Of a stretch of 64,000 nucleotides of DNA, positions 37,466 to 47,166 are shown piece by piece. Origin of the DNA: Gammaproteobacteria bacterium (GTDB taxonomy: Bacteria > Pseudomonadota > Gammaproteobacteria > Steroidobacterales > Foliamicaceae); contig VXYS01000006.1 in NCBI GenBank assembly GCA_009845905.1, forward strand, positions 204,266 to 268,265, read 5' to 3'. Under the pieces are notes generated by a model. It searched no databases. It saw only the letters and a list, made by a program, of their open reading frames with translations, and had not been told where the DNA came from. The position numbers and the translations under genes are program-made. The number at the start of each line of letters is the position of its first letter. The stretch's first letter is position 1.

Positions 37466-38188
37466 ATGACACTGGCCGGATATGTTTTGAGTGACGCGTT
37501 GCGGCATCTGGCGATCATCATGGACGGCAACGGCCGGTGGGCCGCGCGGCGCGGACGGCCGCGCTCGGAGGGGCACCGCGCGGGGGTGGAGGCAGCCCGC
37601 AACATTGTCGAGGATTGCGCGCGGCGCGGTATTTCCGTGCTGACGCTTTTCGGGCTGAGCAGCGAGAACTGGCGGCGGCCGCAGGATGAGGTAAGCGAAC
37701 TCATGAAGCTCCTGACCGACAGCCTGCGGCGGCACATGGGGCTGTTGAACGAAAACGGCATTCGCCTGCGTTGCATCGGCAACCGCAGCCGGTTTTCCGG
37801 GGGCGTAAGGGCCGCGCTGGAAAAGGCCGAGGAAGGCACCCGCAGCAATGACCGGATGCAACTGATCGTCGCGCTTTCCTATGGTGGACAGCAGGAAATC
37901 GTTCACGTGGCGCAGGAATTGGCCCGGGACGCGGCGCGCGGAGCGCTGGGTCCGGACGAAATCGACCTGGAAGCCTTTAATCTCCGTACCGGCCTGGCGG
38001 ACCTGCCGCCGCCGGATTTCATGATTCGAAGCGGGGGCGAGCGCAGGATCAGCAACTTCCTGCTCTGGCACCTGGCCTATACGGAGCTTTATTTCACCGA
38101 TGTGCTGTGGCCCGATTTCGGGTCCCGGGAACTGCAGGCGGCGCTGGACGATTATGCGGCGCGGCAGCGCCGATTCGGTACGGCATGA
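37466..38188 (+). CDS. uppS: Undecaprenyl diphosphate synthase (Z-prenyltransferase)
   Basis: About 240 residues with HLAIIMDGNGRWA (Asp for Mg2+), GHRAGVE, LFGLSSENWRRP, and the C-terminal RSGGERRISNFLLWHLAYTE. It makes the C55 lipid carrier for peptidoglycan and O-antigen. The ATG at 37466 gives a normal N-terminus; a GTG at 37448, overlapping the frr stop, would add six residues. A longer frame antisense-like through frr is not real. It overlaps cdsA (ATGA). Confidence 0.95.
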   Translation: MTLAGYVLSDALRHLAIIMDGNGRWAARRGRPRSEGHRAGVEAARNIVEDCARRGISVLTLFGLSSENWRRPQDEVSELMKLLTDSLRRHMGLLNENGIRLRCIGNRSRFSGGVRAALEKAEEGTRSNDRMQLIVALSYGGQQEIVHVAQELARDAARGALGPDEIDLEAFNLRTGLADLPPPDFMIRSGGERRISNFLLWHLAYTELYFTDVLWPDFGSRELQAALDDYAARQRRFGTA

Positions 38189-38994
38189 GCCGCTTCTTCC
38201 CTCCAAGGATATTGACGGCGGCGGTACTGGTGGCCGCGATCGTGGTCGCCAGCGTTTCACCGTTCAGCCTCAAACTAGCGATGATCGGGCTGGTCCTGTT
38301 GCTGTGCTGGCGCGAGTGGCTGCGTATGGCCGGCCTTGCCGGAACTGTGGCGCGCTCGTCCTGGATTCTCCTTTTCGCGCTGGCGCTGGCGGTGCCGGTT
38401 GCGGTGCCGCCGCCCAATCCGGTTTCGTACGCCGTCATGGCCGTCGGCGTCGCCTGGTGGGCGCTGGCCATCGTGTTGCTGCGGGGTTCGTACGGCTCGA
38501 TCGGCAATTCGGCAGTCCTGGGCTACGGCCTGCTGGGCATGGCGCCTGCGTGGCTGGCGGTGCTCGCCATTCTCGGTTCCGGTCGGGGGGACCTGCTCGT
38601 TCTGTTGCTGGTCCTGGTGGGCGCGGCCGACACGGGCGCGTTCGTTTTCGGAAAGCTGCTGGGGCGTCGTCAGCTTGCGCCGGTCCTGAGCGGCGGCAAG
38701 ACCGTTGAGGGCGCCGCGGGGGGGCTGGTCATGGCAACCCTCGCCGGCTTTGCCGCATCTTTTTACCTGCAGCAATCGGCACTGTTCTGGACGTTGGGAG
38801 GTCTGGCTGTGGGAGCCCTGGCGATGCTGGGCGATTTGACGGTAAGCATGTTCAAACGGCGCGCAGGTTTGAAGGACAGCGGACGCATGCTGCCAGGCCA
38901 CGGGGGGATGCTGGACCGCATGGACAGCAGCATCGCCACCGCACCGCTGCTGGGATTGCTGGTGTTCCAGCCGGTGGGCTGGCTGCCGCTCTAG
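38185..38994 (+). CDS. cdsA: Phosphatidate cytidylyltransferase
   Basis: 269 residues with about seven helices. The C-terminal signature is complete: SMFKRRAGLKDSGRMLPGHG then GGMLDRMDS. It makes CDP-diacylglycerol, the precursor that the PgsA-like domain encoded at 29292 would use. The ATG overlaps the uppS stop. The following 79 bases lead directly to rseP; dxr, which sits here in E. coli, is missing. Confidence 0.95.
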   Translation: MSRFFPPRILTAAVLVAAIVVASVSPFSLKLAMIGLVLLLCWREWLRMAGLAGTVARSSWILLFALALAVPVAVPPPNPVSYAVMAVGVAWWALAIVLLRGSYGSIGNSAVLGYGLLGMAPAWLAVLAILGSGRGDLLVLLLVLVGAADTGAFVFGKLLGRRQLAPVLSGGKTVEGAAGGLVMATLAGFAASFYLQQSALFWTLGGLAVGALAMLGDLTVSMFKRRAGLKDSGRMLPGHGGMLDRMDSSIATAPLLGLLVFQPVGWLPL

Positions 38995-39073
38995 GCGGGG
39001 ACCGGAGCGGTTGTTTTGGTAGCATAGAAAAGAAGCCCGCGAAAGATCGACCCGAGAGAGAAACCGTTCTGCC

Positions 39074-40459
39074 ATGCTGGTGGATACCCTGATTGCAATT
39101 GGCGCGTTTATCGTCGCGATAAGCCTGCTCGTGGCCGTGCACGAGTGGGGGCATTACATAGCGGCGCGGATGTCGAAAGTCAGGGTCCTTGAATATTCGA
39201 TCGGCTTCGGGCCGGCGATCTGGCGCCGGAAGGCGGGCGTGGACCGGACCGAGTACCAGCTGAGGGCTCTTCCCGTGGGCGGATACGTGCGCCTGCTGGA
39301 CGAGCGCGAAGGGCCGGTTGCCGAGGAGGAACTGCATCGCAGCTTCAATCGGCGGCCCTACTGGCAACGGATCTTCGTTCTCGCCGCCGGCCCCGGCATG
39401 AACTTCCTGTTCGCGATAGTGGCCTACTGGGTCATTTTCATGGTTGGCATACAGGCGGCCGCACCGCTGGTCGGCGGAGTGACGCCCGGCAGCGTCGCGG
39501 AGCAGGCCGGCGTGCGCGCCGGCGACCGGATCGTGGCCGTGGAGGATCGCGAATCGCCCACTTGGCAGGCTGCCGCGATGGCGATCGTCGATCAGATCCT
39601 CGGCGATCCGTCGGTGCAAGTAACCGTTCAGGACGAGCAGGGCGCCCGGCGTGATCTGCTTCTCGATCTCTCCGAGCAGAAGAAGGGCATCCTCGAAGAC
39701 GGCAATCTGTTCGCCGCGGCCGGTTTCGAACCGATGACGGATTCGCGCCCCATACTGGGCGACATCCTTCCGGACGGTCCGGCCGCCGCGGCCGGTTTCG
39801 AGTCCGGAGACCGCATTCTGTCGGCGGGCGGGGAGGACGTCGGCACCTGGCGCCAGTGGGTCGACTATGTGCGGGCCCGCCCGGGAGAAAGCGTGCCCGT
39901 GACCGTGGACCGTAACGGGACGGAGCAACGGCTCTACCTGCGTATCGGCAGCCGCAGCGAGGCTGCCGGACAGGATGCGGCCGGCCCGGCCGCCATCGGC
40001 TTCGTGGGCGTGACGCAGTCCCCCGAGGCGCGTTCGCACCTGTTCGTGACCCAGCGCCTGGGGCCGTTGCAGGCACTGGCGCGAGGCGCGCAGGAAACCG
40101 GGCGAATTACCGGGCTTACCTTCCGCGTGCTCGGCAACATGTTCACCGGGGACGTTTCCCTGCGCACGCTGAACGGGCCCGTGGGCATCGCCCGCTACGC
40201 GGGAGAAGCGGTCCAGATCAGCGGGGTCGCGTTCCTCATGTTCCTGGCACTGGTCAGCGTGAGCCTGGGCATTCTCAACCTGCTGCCCATTCCGATTCTG
40301 GACGGCGGCCAGATCGTGAACCAGACCATCGAGAAGCTACGGGGCCGCCCGATTCGCGAACGGACCCAGCTCGCCGTGCAGCGGCTGGGGCTGGCGCTGG
40401 TGCTGGCCATCATGTTCGTGGCGCTGTTCAACGACATCAGCGGATTCTTCCGCCCGTGA
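39074..40459 (+). CDS. rseP: Site-2 intramembrane metalloprotease RseP
   Basis: 461 residues: zinc motif HEWGH (about 24-28) in the first helix, LPVGGYV, two PDZ domains (about 120-310), and the second metal-ligand motif NLLPIPILDGGQIV. It cleaves anti-sigma-E factor RseA and clears signal peptides in the inner membrane. Length and layout match E. coli RseP. It lies ten bases before bamA. Confidence 0.96.
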   Translation: MLVDTLIAIGAFIVAISLLVAVHEWGHYIAARMSKVRVLEYSIGFGPAIWRRKAGVDRTEYQLRALPVGGYVRLLDEREGPVAEEELHRSFNRRPYWQRIFVLAAGPGMNFLFAIVAYWVIFMVGIQAAAPLVGGVTPGSVAEQAGVRAGDRIVAVEDRESPTWQAAAMAIVDQILGDPSVQVTVQDEQGARRDLLLDLSEQKKGILEDGNLFAAAGFEPMTDSRPILGDILPDGPAAAAGFESGDRILSAGGEDVGTWRQWVDYVRARPGESVPVTVDRNGTEQRLYLRIGSRSEAAGQDAAGPAAIGFVGVTQSPEARSHLFVTQRLGPLQALARGAQETGRITGLTFRVLGNMFTGDVSLRTLNGPVGIARYAGEAVQISGVAFLMFLALVSVSLGILNLLPIPILDGGQIVNQTIEKLRGRPIRERTQLAVQRLGLALVLAIMFVALFNDISGFFRP

Positions 40460-40469
40460 GGCTGAGCAT

Positions 40470-42884
40470 ATGAAGCGGACGCTCCTGATCGCGGCAACAG
40501 TGGTCTTGCTCGGATTTGCCCCGGCGTATGCGAAGGCGCAGGAGGAGGCATTTGTCGTCCGGGATATCCGCATCGAGGGCCTGCAACGCATCTCCGAAGG
40601 CGCCGTACTGAATTACCTGCCGGTCAACATCGGCGACACGCTCGACGCGGCCTCCGTGCGGCAGCTACTGAGGGGTCTGTACGCGTCGGGGTTCTTCGCG
40701 GATGTCGAGTTTCGGCGCGACGGGGACGCGCTGCTGGTGGCGGTGCGCGAACAGCCCACGATCGAATCGCTGCTGATCGAGGGCAACAAGGACGTCAAGA
40801 CCGAGGACCTGAACAGGACGCTGTTCGACAACGGCATCTCCGAAGGCAGCCTGGTCAAGCCGTCGGTCCTGGAGGAAGTGGAACTGTCGCTGACCGACCT
40901 CTATTTCGGGCGCGGCAAGTACGGCGCCGAAGTCAACGTGGACGTGACGGAACTTCCCGACAACAAGGTGGACGTAGTCATCGACATCACGGAAGGCGAT
41001 CGGTCGCGCATCCGCCAGATCAACATCGTGGGCAATGAACTGTTCACGGACAAGGAGCTCAAGAAGGACTTCGAACTGAAGACGCCGAACTGGCTGTCGT
41101 TCATACGCCAGGACGACCGCTACTCGCGCGAGGCCTTGCAGGGCGACCTCGAAAAACTGCGCTCGTACTACCTGGATCGCGGTTATGCCGATTTCGAACT
41201 GCAATCGACCCAGGTGACGCTCGCGCCCGACCTGAAGGACGTGTTCATCACCATCAATCTTCGCGAGGGCAGCAATTACACGGTATCGGAAGTCAAGCTG
41301 GCCGGCGATTTCGTCGTGGACGAGGCCGAGCTGAACCAGTACGTGCTGCTCAAGCCGGGAATGCGTTTCTCGCAGCAGCTCATCACCCAGAGCAGCGAGT
41401 TGATCCGCCTGCGCCTGGGCCAGGAGGGTTACGGTTTCGCGGAAATCACGCCGATTCCCGAAATCGACGAGGATGCGGGCGAAGTCGCGGTCACGCTGCT
41501 GATCACCGCCGAGCGCCGGGTCTATGTGCGGCGCATCACCTTTGACGGTGCGTCCTCGATAGAGGATGAAGTGCTGCGGCGCGAACTGCGCCAGTTCGAG
41601 GGCGCCTACCTGTCCAACGATCTGCTGGAACGCTCCAAGATCCGGCTGCAGCGGCTTCCGTACCTGGAGGAGGTCGATTTCGAGACCCTGCGTGTGCCGG
41701 GATCGCAGGACCAGGTGGACGTCGTGTTCAGCCTGACCGAACGGCAGCCTGGCGAGTTTCAGGGCTCGGTGGGTTACACGGGATACTACGGAATGCAACT
41801 GAGCGGCAGCGCCGTGCATTCCAATCTTTTCGGCCGCGGCAACCGGCTTGCAATCGGGCTGACGGGCACCAGCTATTCGCGGGTCTACAACCTTTCCTAC
41901 ACTGATCCTTACGCGACGATGAACGGGGTCGGTATCACGGGTTCGCTGACCTACCAGAACTACACCCAGTTCTTCAACGCCGCTTCGGACCTGGACACGA
42001 CCACGGCATCGGCCGCGGTCGAAATGAGCTATCCCATTACCGAATACCAGAGCGTGATCCTCGGGGCGACTCTGCAGCAGGCCGACCTGATCACGACCAG
42101 CTTCAGCAACGAGCAGTCCCGGCAATGGGTGCAGGCCAACGGAAAGCCGTACGAGCGCGAAGTCATCAGCCCGGTCACCGGTGAGCCCGATATTTACTAC
42201 GGTTCCAAGTTCGCCAGCCTGGAGTTGCTGATGGGCTGGCTCTACGACAGCCGCAACCGGGTGCTGTTCCCCGACCGGGGCATGCGCCACCGCCTGTCCC
42301 TGTCGGCCACGATTCCCGGCAGCGACGTCGAGTATGCGACCGCGCGCTACCAGTACACGCAATACCTCGGCATTCCGGGACTGCGCCGCTGGTTCAGCCT
42401 GCGGCTCAATGCCGACGTCGGCCTTTCCGAGGCCTTCGGCGATACGAGCGCAGTGCCGCCCTACAAGCACTTTTACGGCGGCGGACCGGATTCGGTGCGC
42501 GGTTTCAAGGAATACCGGCTGGGGCCCAAGGACCGGTTCGGCAACGCTTACGGCGGCAATATGCTGGTTACCGGTCAGGTCGAACTGATCCTGCCGCTGC
42601 CCGAGCGCTTCCGCCAGAGCGCGCGCCTGGCGGCCTTCTTCGACGTGGGCAACGTGTTCTCCACCTCCGACCTGGAGTTCTTCGACCGCCAGGGCAATCC
42701 GTTGAGTTACGACTTTGAGACAAGTAAACTTAAGCGTTCCGTCGGGATAGGCGCAGAGTGGCTGGCGCCATTGGGGCTGTTGAGATTCAGCTTTGCCGCG
42801 CCGCTAAACGCCGAGCCCGAGAGCGACCGATTTTGGGGGGACGAAGTGGAACGCTTCCAGTTTTCGCTGGGCGGCGCGTTCTGA
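40470..42884 (+). CDS. bamA: Outer-membrane protein assembly factor BamA
   Basis: 804 residues: signal peptide (ending near YAKAQE), five POTRA domains (about 25-420), then a 16-strand Omp85 barrel with the loop-6 motif VRGFKEYRLGP and the C-terminal strand FQFSLGGAF. It is the core of the BAM complex that inserts beta-barrel proteins. It is followed by its periplasmic chaperone gene skp. Confidence 0.97.
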   Translation: MKRTLLIAATVVLLGFAPAYAKAQEEAFVVRDIRIEGLQRISEGAVLNYLPVNIGDTLDAASVRQLLRGLYASGFFADVEFRRDGDALLVAVREQPTIESLLIEGNKDVKTEDLNRTLFDNGISEGSLVKPSVLEEVELSLTDLYFGRGKYGAEVNVDVTELPDNKVDVVIDITEGDRSRIRQINIVGNELFTDKELKKDFELKTPNWLSFIRQDDRYSREALQGDLEKLRSYYLDRGYADFELQSTQVTLAPDLKDVFITINLREGSNYTVSEVKLAGDFVVDEAELNQYVLLKPGMRFSQQLITQSSELIRLRLGQEGYGFAEITPIPEIDEDAGEVAVTLLITAERRVYVRRITFDGASSIEDEVLRRELRQFEGAYLSNDLLERSKIRLQRLPYLEEVDFETLRVPGSQDQVDVVFSLTERQPGEFQGSVGYTGYYGMQLSGSAVHSNLFGRGNRLAIGLTGTSYSRVYNLSYTDPYATMNGVGITGSLTYQNYTQFFNAASDLDTTTASAAVEMSYPITEYQSVILGATLQQADLITTSFSNEQSRQWVQANGKPYEREVISPVTGEPDIYYGSKFASLELLMGWLYDSRNRVLFPDRGMRHRLSLSATIPGSDVEYATARYQYTQYLGIPGLRRWFSLRLNADVGLSEAFGDTSAVPPYKHFYGGGPDSVRGFKEYRLGPKDRFGNAYGGNMLVTGQVELILPLPERFRQSARLAAFFDVGNVFSTSDLEFFDRQGNPLSYDFETSKLKRSVGIGAEWLAPLGLLRFSFAAPLNAEPESDRFWGDEVERFQFSLGGAF

Positions 42885-42935
42885 ATCTATTGCGTCCTCC
42901 CGCTTCCCTTTGAAAACAAGAGGCTTTTTCAGACC

Positions 42936-43469
42936 ATGAATATTGCAAAGAACCTGCTCCTGGGCGCCGCTTTGAGTGTGCTTGCGGCCGGAAGCGCACT
43001 GGCCCAGGAGTCCGCCCTGAAGATCGGATTCGTCAACCTGGAGGCCCTGACCGTGGAGTCGCCCCAGGGTCGGGCGGCCAACGAACGGATCAGCGAAATG
43101 TTTGCTCCGCGGCAACGCGAGATCAACGCCAAGCAGACCCGCCTTGGGGAATTGAGCGGCAACTATGAGCGCGACCGTGAAACCATGGGCACCGAGCAAT
43201 TGCGCAACGCCGAGCGCGAGATCCTGGCCCTGCGCCGGGAGATTCAGCAGGAAGCGCAGGCTTTCGAGGAAGACCTGCAGCTCGAGCAGAACAACAGCCA
43301 GCGAGACCTCGGGGCGGTCTTTCTGGGCCACGTCCGCCAGGTGGCCGAGGAGAACGAATACGACCTCGTCTTCAGTGGCGGTGTCGTGTACTTCGGCGAC
43401 GCGGTCAACATCACCCCGCAGGTCCTGGGCGCCCTCCAGGAAACCTACAGCAGCGAACAGCAGGATTAG
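42936..43469 (+). CDS. skp: Periplasmic chaperone Skp/OmpH
   Basis: 177 residues with a signal peptide (ending near ALAQES), IGFVNLEALTVESPQG, then long charged coiled-coil tentacles (about 50-150). It holds unfolded outer-membrane proteins on their way to BamA. It sits between bamA and lpxD as in E. coli. Confidence 0.92.
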   Translation: MNIAKNLLLGAALSVLAAGSALAQESALKIGFVNLEALTVESPQGRAANERISEMFAPRQREINAKQTRLGELSGNYERDRETMGTEQLRNAEREILALRREIQQEAQAFEEDLQLEQNNSQRDLGAVFLGHVRQVAEENEYDLVFSGGVVYFGDAVNITPQVLGALQETYSSEQQD

Positions 43470-43490
43470 TGTCTACCGGCCGCAAAGCTG

Positions 43491-44531
43491 ATGCAGCGGC
43501 GTTCGCATCACGAGCGGGGACTGACGCTTAGCGAACTCGCCCGGCGTCACGACTGCCAACTTCGCGGAGAGCCCGACGCGAGGATTCATCGCGCTTCCAC
43601 GCTGGCGGGCGCCGATGCCGGCAGCGTGGCCTTCTTTCTCAACCAGGCGTACCTGAACGATCTTCGCTCGACCGGTGCGGGCGCCGTAATCCTCAGCGAA
43701 CCCCACGCCGCTGAATGCCCGGTAGCGACGCTGATTACACCCGATCCTTATCGTGTTTTCGCCGGCGTGGCCGACGAGCTGCACGCACTGCTTCCGCCCG
43801 CTGCCGGAATTGATGCCGACGCCACGGTGTCTGCCGATGCGAGCGTGGACGGGACCTGCGAAGTGGCGGCCGGGGCGCGTGTGGCCGCCGGCGCCACGTT
43901 GGCCCGCGGGGTGTACATAGGACCCAATGCGACCGTGGGGCCTCGGGCGCAGATCGGCGCGGACAGCCGGATTCTGCCCAACAGCGCGGTTTGCGAGGGC
44001 GTGACGATCGGAAAGCGCTGCCTGGTCCACCCCGGCGCCGTGCTGGGTTCGGACGGTTTCGGCAATGCACCGGATGCGGGCGGACGCTGGCGCAAGATTC
44101 CGCAACTGGGGGCGGTGCGCATCGGCGATGATGTCGAGATCGGCGCCAACACCACCATCGACCGCGGCGCCCTCGAGGACACGGTGATCGGGGACGGGGT
44201 GCGCCTGGACAACCTGATACAGATCGGACACAACGTCGTAATCGGCGAGCATACGGCCATGGCTGCCGGATGCCTGATTGCCGGGAGCGCGAAGATTGGG
44301 CGCCGATGCCGTATCGCCGGTAACGTCGGCGTGGCCGGCCATATTGACATCTGCGACGACGTCGTACTCCTGGCCCGCACCGTCGTAACGCGCCCGATCC
44401 GCAAACCCGGAGCCTATGCGGGCTCGATGACGCCCATGGAAGAGGTTTCGAGCTGGCGCCGCAATGCCGCGCGCTTCAAGCATCTCGATGCCCTGTACAA
44501 GCGGGTGCTGCGTCTGGAGCGCTCCGCGTGA
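43491..44531 (+). CDS. lpxD: UDP-3-O-(3-hydroxyacyl)glucosamine N-acyltransferase
   Basis: 346 residues: N-terminal uridine-binding domain, then a left-handed beta-helix of hexapeptide repeats with GSDGFG and the catalytic His in [12 protein letters not shown]. The C-terminal helix ends in [12 protein letters not shown]. It performs the third step of lipid A synthesis. Its stop overlaps the lpxA GTG directly (GTGA), so the fabZ gene usually found between them is absent. Confidence 0.96.
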   Translation: MQRRSHHERGLTLSELARRHDCQLRGEPDARIHRASTLAGADAGSVAFFLNQAYLNDLRSTGAGAVILSEPHAAECPVATLITPDPYRVFAGVADELHALLPPAAGIDADATVSADASVDGTCEVAAGARVAAGATLARGVYIGPNATVGPRAQIGADSRILPNSAVCEGVTIGKRCLVHPGAVLGSDGFGNAPDAGGRWRKIPQLGAVRIGDDVEIGANTTIDRGALEDTVIGDGVRLDNLIQIGHNVVIGEHTAMAAGCLIAGSAKIGRRCRIAGNVGVAGHIDICDDVVLLARTVVTRPIRKPGAYAGSMTPMEEVSSWRRNAARFKHLDALYKRVLRLERSA

Positions 44532-45307
44532 CGCAGGTTCACGCCAGCGCCATCGTTTCCTCGCGCGCCGACCTGGCCGCCGACGTGGAAGTCGGCCCCT
44601 ATGCCGTAATCGGACCGGAGGTGAAGATCGGCCCCGGCTGCAAGGTCGGCTCCCACGCGGTCATCGAAGGGCCCACGCGCCTGGGCGCACGCAATGTAAT
44701 CCACCCCCACGCGGCCATCGGGCGCGATCCGCAGGACCGTAAATACAGCCCGGGAGAATCGAGCCGGCTGGAAATCGGCAACGACAACACGATTCGCGAG
44801 TTCGTCACGATCAATCGCGGCACCGAAGAAGGGGGCGGAGTCACCCGGGTGGGGAGCAGTTGCTGGCTGATGGCCAGTGTTCATATCGCCCATGACTGCA
44901 TACTCGGCGACGACGTGGTGATGGCCAATTTCGCCAGCCTTGCGGGCCATGTCCGCGTTGGCAGTCACGTAACCATGGCGGGTTTCTCGGGAGCGCATCA
45001 GTTCTGCAGGATCGGCGACTACGGTTTCGTCGGGATTTACGCCGGCATTACCCGCGACGTTCCGCCCTATGTGCTGGTGGCGGGACAGCCGCCCAGGCCG
45101 CGCGGGGTCAACGTCATCGGTCTCCGCCGGCATGGGTTCGCCCCGCCCCAGCGGGCCAACATCGAACGGGCCTATCGCACGCTTTACCGCAAGGAGCTGA
45201 GCCGCGCCGAGGCGACCGAAATCATTGCCGAAGCCGCCCGGGAACAGCCGGAGTTGACGCCGATGGCGGAGTTTCTGGACGAGCCCGGGCGCGGCCTCCT
45301 GCGTTGA
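44528..45307 (+). CDS. lpxA: UDP-N-acetylglucosamine acyltransferase
   Basis: 259 residues of hexapeptide repeats with the catalytic His in [21 protein letters not shown], and the C-terminal helical domain [20 protein letters not shown]. It performs the first step of lipid A synthesis. The GTG start overlaps lpxD and its stop overlaps the lpxB TTG. Confidence 0.96.
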   Translation: MTQVHASAIVSSRADLAADVEVGPYAVIGPEVKIGPGCKVGSHAVIEGPTRLGARNVIHPHAAIGRDPQDRKYSPGESSRLEIGNDNTIREFVTINRGTEEGGGVTRVGSSCWLMASVHIAHDCILGDDVVMANFASLAGHVRVGSHVTMAGFSGAHQFCRIGDYGFVGIYAGITRDVPPYVLVAGQPPRPRGVNVIGLRRHGFAPPQRANIERAYRTLYRKELSRAEATEIIAEAAREQPELTPMAEFLDEPGRGLLR

Positions 45308-46455
45308 GCCCTCCTGACCGGGCCCTGCGGATAGCGGTGGTCGCCGGCGAGGCCTCCGGCGATCACCTGGGCGCGGGACTGATTCGCTCCCTGCGCTCCG
45401 GGCCGGTCGAGGTGGAGGTGGCCGGCGTGGCGGGCCCGGCAATGCGCGAGGCGGGATGCAGGGCCATGCTCGAGTCGTCGGAATTCGCGGTCATGGGACT
45501 GGCCGAAATCGTCCGCCACCTGCCGCGTCTCTGGATGCTTCGCCGCCGGCTGCTCAGGCGGCTCGGCGAGTTTCGCCCGGACATTTTCGTCGGCGTGGAT
45601 TCTCCGGAACTCAACCTGGGCCTGGCCGGGCGTCTTAAACGGCGTGGCGTGCGCACCGTCCAATACGTGTGTCCTTCCATATGGGCATGGCGATCCGGCC
45701 GGGCACGGCGCATCCGTCGCAATTGCGACCGGGTGCTGTGCCTGCTTCCGTTTGAACCGGCGCTGCTGCGCGAAAAAGGCGTGGAAGCGGTATTCGTCGG
45801 TCATCCGATTGCTGATGAGCAACCTCCGGAACGGAGCGGATCGTCGCCTTCCGCCCCCGGGGACGATCTGCTTGTGGCCCTGTTGCCGGGTTCGCGCAGT
45901 TCGGAAATCGGCCGCATCGGGCCCCCGATCGCGCGCGCCGCCGCGTGGCTCAAGGAGCGCCGGCCGGGCGTGCGCTTTTCCACGGCCGCCGCCAGCGGGC
46001 AGGGCCGGGAGCAATTCGATGCGATTCTCAGGCGCTACGCGCCCGGCATCGAGGTGAGCCGGGAGACCGGAAACGCGCGCGATTTGCTGGCAAGGGCCGA
46101 TCTGGCCGCGGCCGTTTCCGGCACGGTTACGATGGAGGCCATGGTGTGTGGTTGCCCGCTGGTGGCGGTTTACCGGGTTGTGCCGCTGACGGCCTGGATT
46201 GCTCGCGTCTTCCGTCTTCTGAAAACGCCTCACATCGCATTGCCCAACATCCTCGCCGGACGCAAACTGGTTCCCGAACTGCTGCAGGAGCGGGCCCGTG
46301 GCGAGACGCTGGGGGCCGAGCTGCTGCGACTGTACGACGATCCCGGCGCCCGTCGGACGATGCGCGCCGAATTCGCCCGTCTTTCCGAATCGCTGGGCCG
46401 GGGTGTCAATGACCGCGCGGCGCAGGCCGTCCTGGCCCTGGCGAAGGCCGGCTGA
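45304..46455 (+). CDS. lpxB: Lipid A disaccharide synthase
   Basis: 383 residues of the GT19 family, with AGEASGDHLGAGL at the N-terminus, GIDSPE-like GVDSPELNLGLA, YVCPSIWAWRSGRAR and LLPGSRSSEIGR. It joins lipid X to UDP-diacylglucosamine. It starts with TTG across the lpxA stop (TTGA). It ends four bases before the region leading to rnhB. Confidence 0.96.
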   Translation: MSPPDRALRIAVVAGEASGDHLGAGLIRSLRSGPVEVEVAGVAGPAMREAGCRAMLESSEFAVMGLAEIVRHLPRLWMLRRRLLRRLGEFRPDIFVGVDSPELNLGLAGRLKRRGVRTVQYVCPSIWAWRSGRARRIRRNCDRVLCLLPFEPALLREKGVEAVFVGHPIADEQPPERSGSSPSAPGDDLLVALLPGSRSSEIGRIGPPIARAAAWLKERRPGVRFSTAAASGQGREQFDAILRRYAPGIEVSRETGNARDLLARADLAAAVSGTVTMEAMVCGCPLVAVYRVVPLTAWIARVFRLLKTPHIALPNILAGRKLVPELLQERARGETLGAELLRLYDDPGARRTMRAEFARLSESLGRGVNDRAAQAVLALAKAG

Positions 46456-46458
46456 CTC

Positions 46459-47166
46459 GTGCGGGAGCCTGCAGTGGAGCACCCGGGGAGCGAGGGCGTT
46501 GCACTACACTTGGGAGCGAAGGCGTCCCGCCTTCGTGGAGGGCGGGACGCCCTCCCACCTAGCGTCAGAGTATTGGCCGGAGTGGATGAGGCGGGCCGCG
46601 GCGCGCTGGCGGGGCCGGTGGTCGCCGCCGCCGTCGCGCTTCCCGCGGAACGGGACATCCCCGGCGTGCGCGACTCCAAACTGCTCTCGCCCGCGCGGCG
46701 CGCGGTGCTCGAGGAAGCCATTCGAAGCGGCTGCCTGGCCTGGTCGGTGGGACTTGCGGAAGTGGAGGAGATCGATCGGCTCAACGTCTTGCGCGCCAGT
46801 CTGCTGGCCATGCGCCGGGCGCTGCTTGACCTTTCCGGCAAGCCGTCGGTGGTGCGGGTGGACGGACCCTACCTGCCGGAGATGCCGGCGGGCTGGCGCC
46901 GGGGCGTCGAACTCGAAGCCATGATCGGCGGCGACCGGCGCTGCCCGCTGATCGCCGCCGCTTCCATCGTGGCCAAGGAACATCGGGATCGATTGATGCG
47001 GCGCCTGGATCTCAGGTGGCCGGGGTATCGCCTGGCCGAACACAAGGGCTACGCCGTGCCCGCCCATCGCGCGGCCCTCGAACGGTTGGGTGCGAGCCCC
47101 GCGCACCGGCGCAGTTTCCGTCCGGTTCGCGCAGTCGGCCCGGCGCACGATGGGAACAGGCCCTGA
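46459..47166 (+). CDS. rnhB: Ribonuclease HII
   Basis: The conserved protein begins at AGVDEAGRGALAGPVVAAAV, with DSKLLSPARR, VRVDGPYLP and AAASIVAKEHRD carrying the acidic catalytic residues. It removes ribonucleotides from DNA. The GTG at 46459 would add about 38 unconserved residues, partly encoded by a repeat hairpin at 46511-46557. The TTG at 46573 would start right at the conserved core. Which start is used is uncertain. It overlaps dnaE slightly, as in the conserved lpxB-rnhB-dnaE order. Confidence 0.93.
   Translation: MREPAVEHPGSEGVALHLGAKASRLRGGRDALPPSVRVLAGVDEAGRGALAGPVVAAAVALPAERDIPGVRDSKLLSPARRAVLEEAIRSGCLAWSVGLAEVEEIDRLNVLRASLLAMRRALLDLSGKPSVVRVDGPYLPEMPAGWRRGVELEAMIGGDRRCPLIAAASIVAKEHRDRLMRRLDLRWPGYRLAEHKGYAVPAHRAALERLGASPAHRRSFRPVRAVGPAHDGNRP
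46511..46557. repeat. REP-like palindromic hairpin at the 5' end of rnhB
   Basis: Arms TGGGAG (46511-46516) and GGCGTCCCGCC (46521-46531) pair with GGCGGGACGCC (46541-46551) and CTCCCA (46552-46557), leaving a 4-base bulge and a 9-base loop. The translated form GAKASRLRGGRDALPP looks like a dispersed intergenic repeat read through, not protein sequence under selection. Confidence 0.7.

Noticed and set aside
40665..42470. 601-codon minus-strand ORF
   Set aside because: Antisense to bamA; composition is His/Gln/Arg-rich in the manner of a shadow frame.
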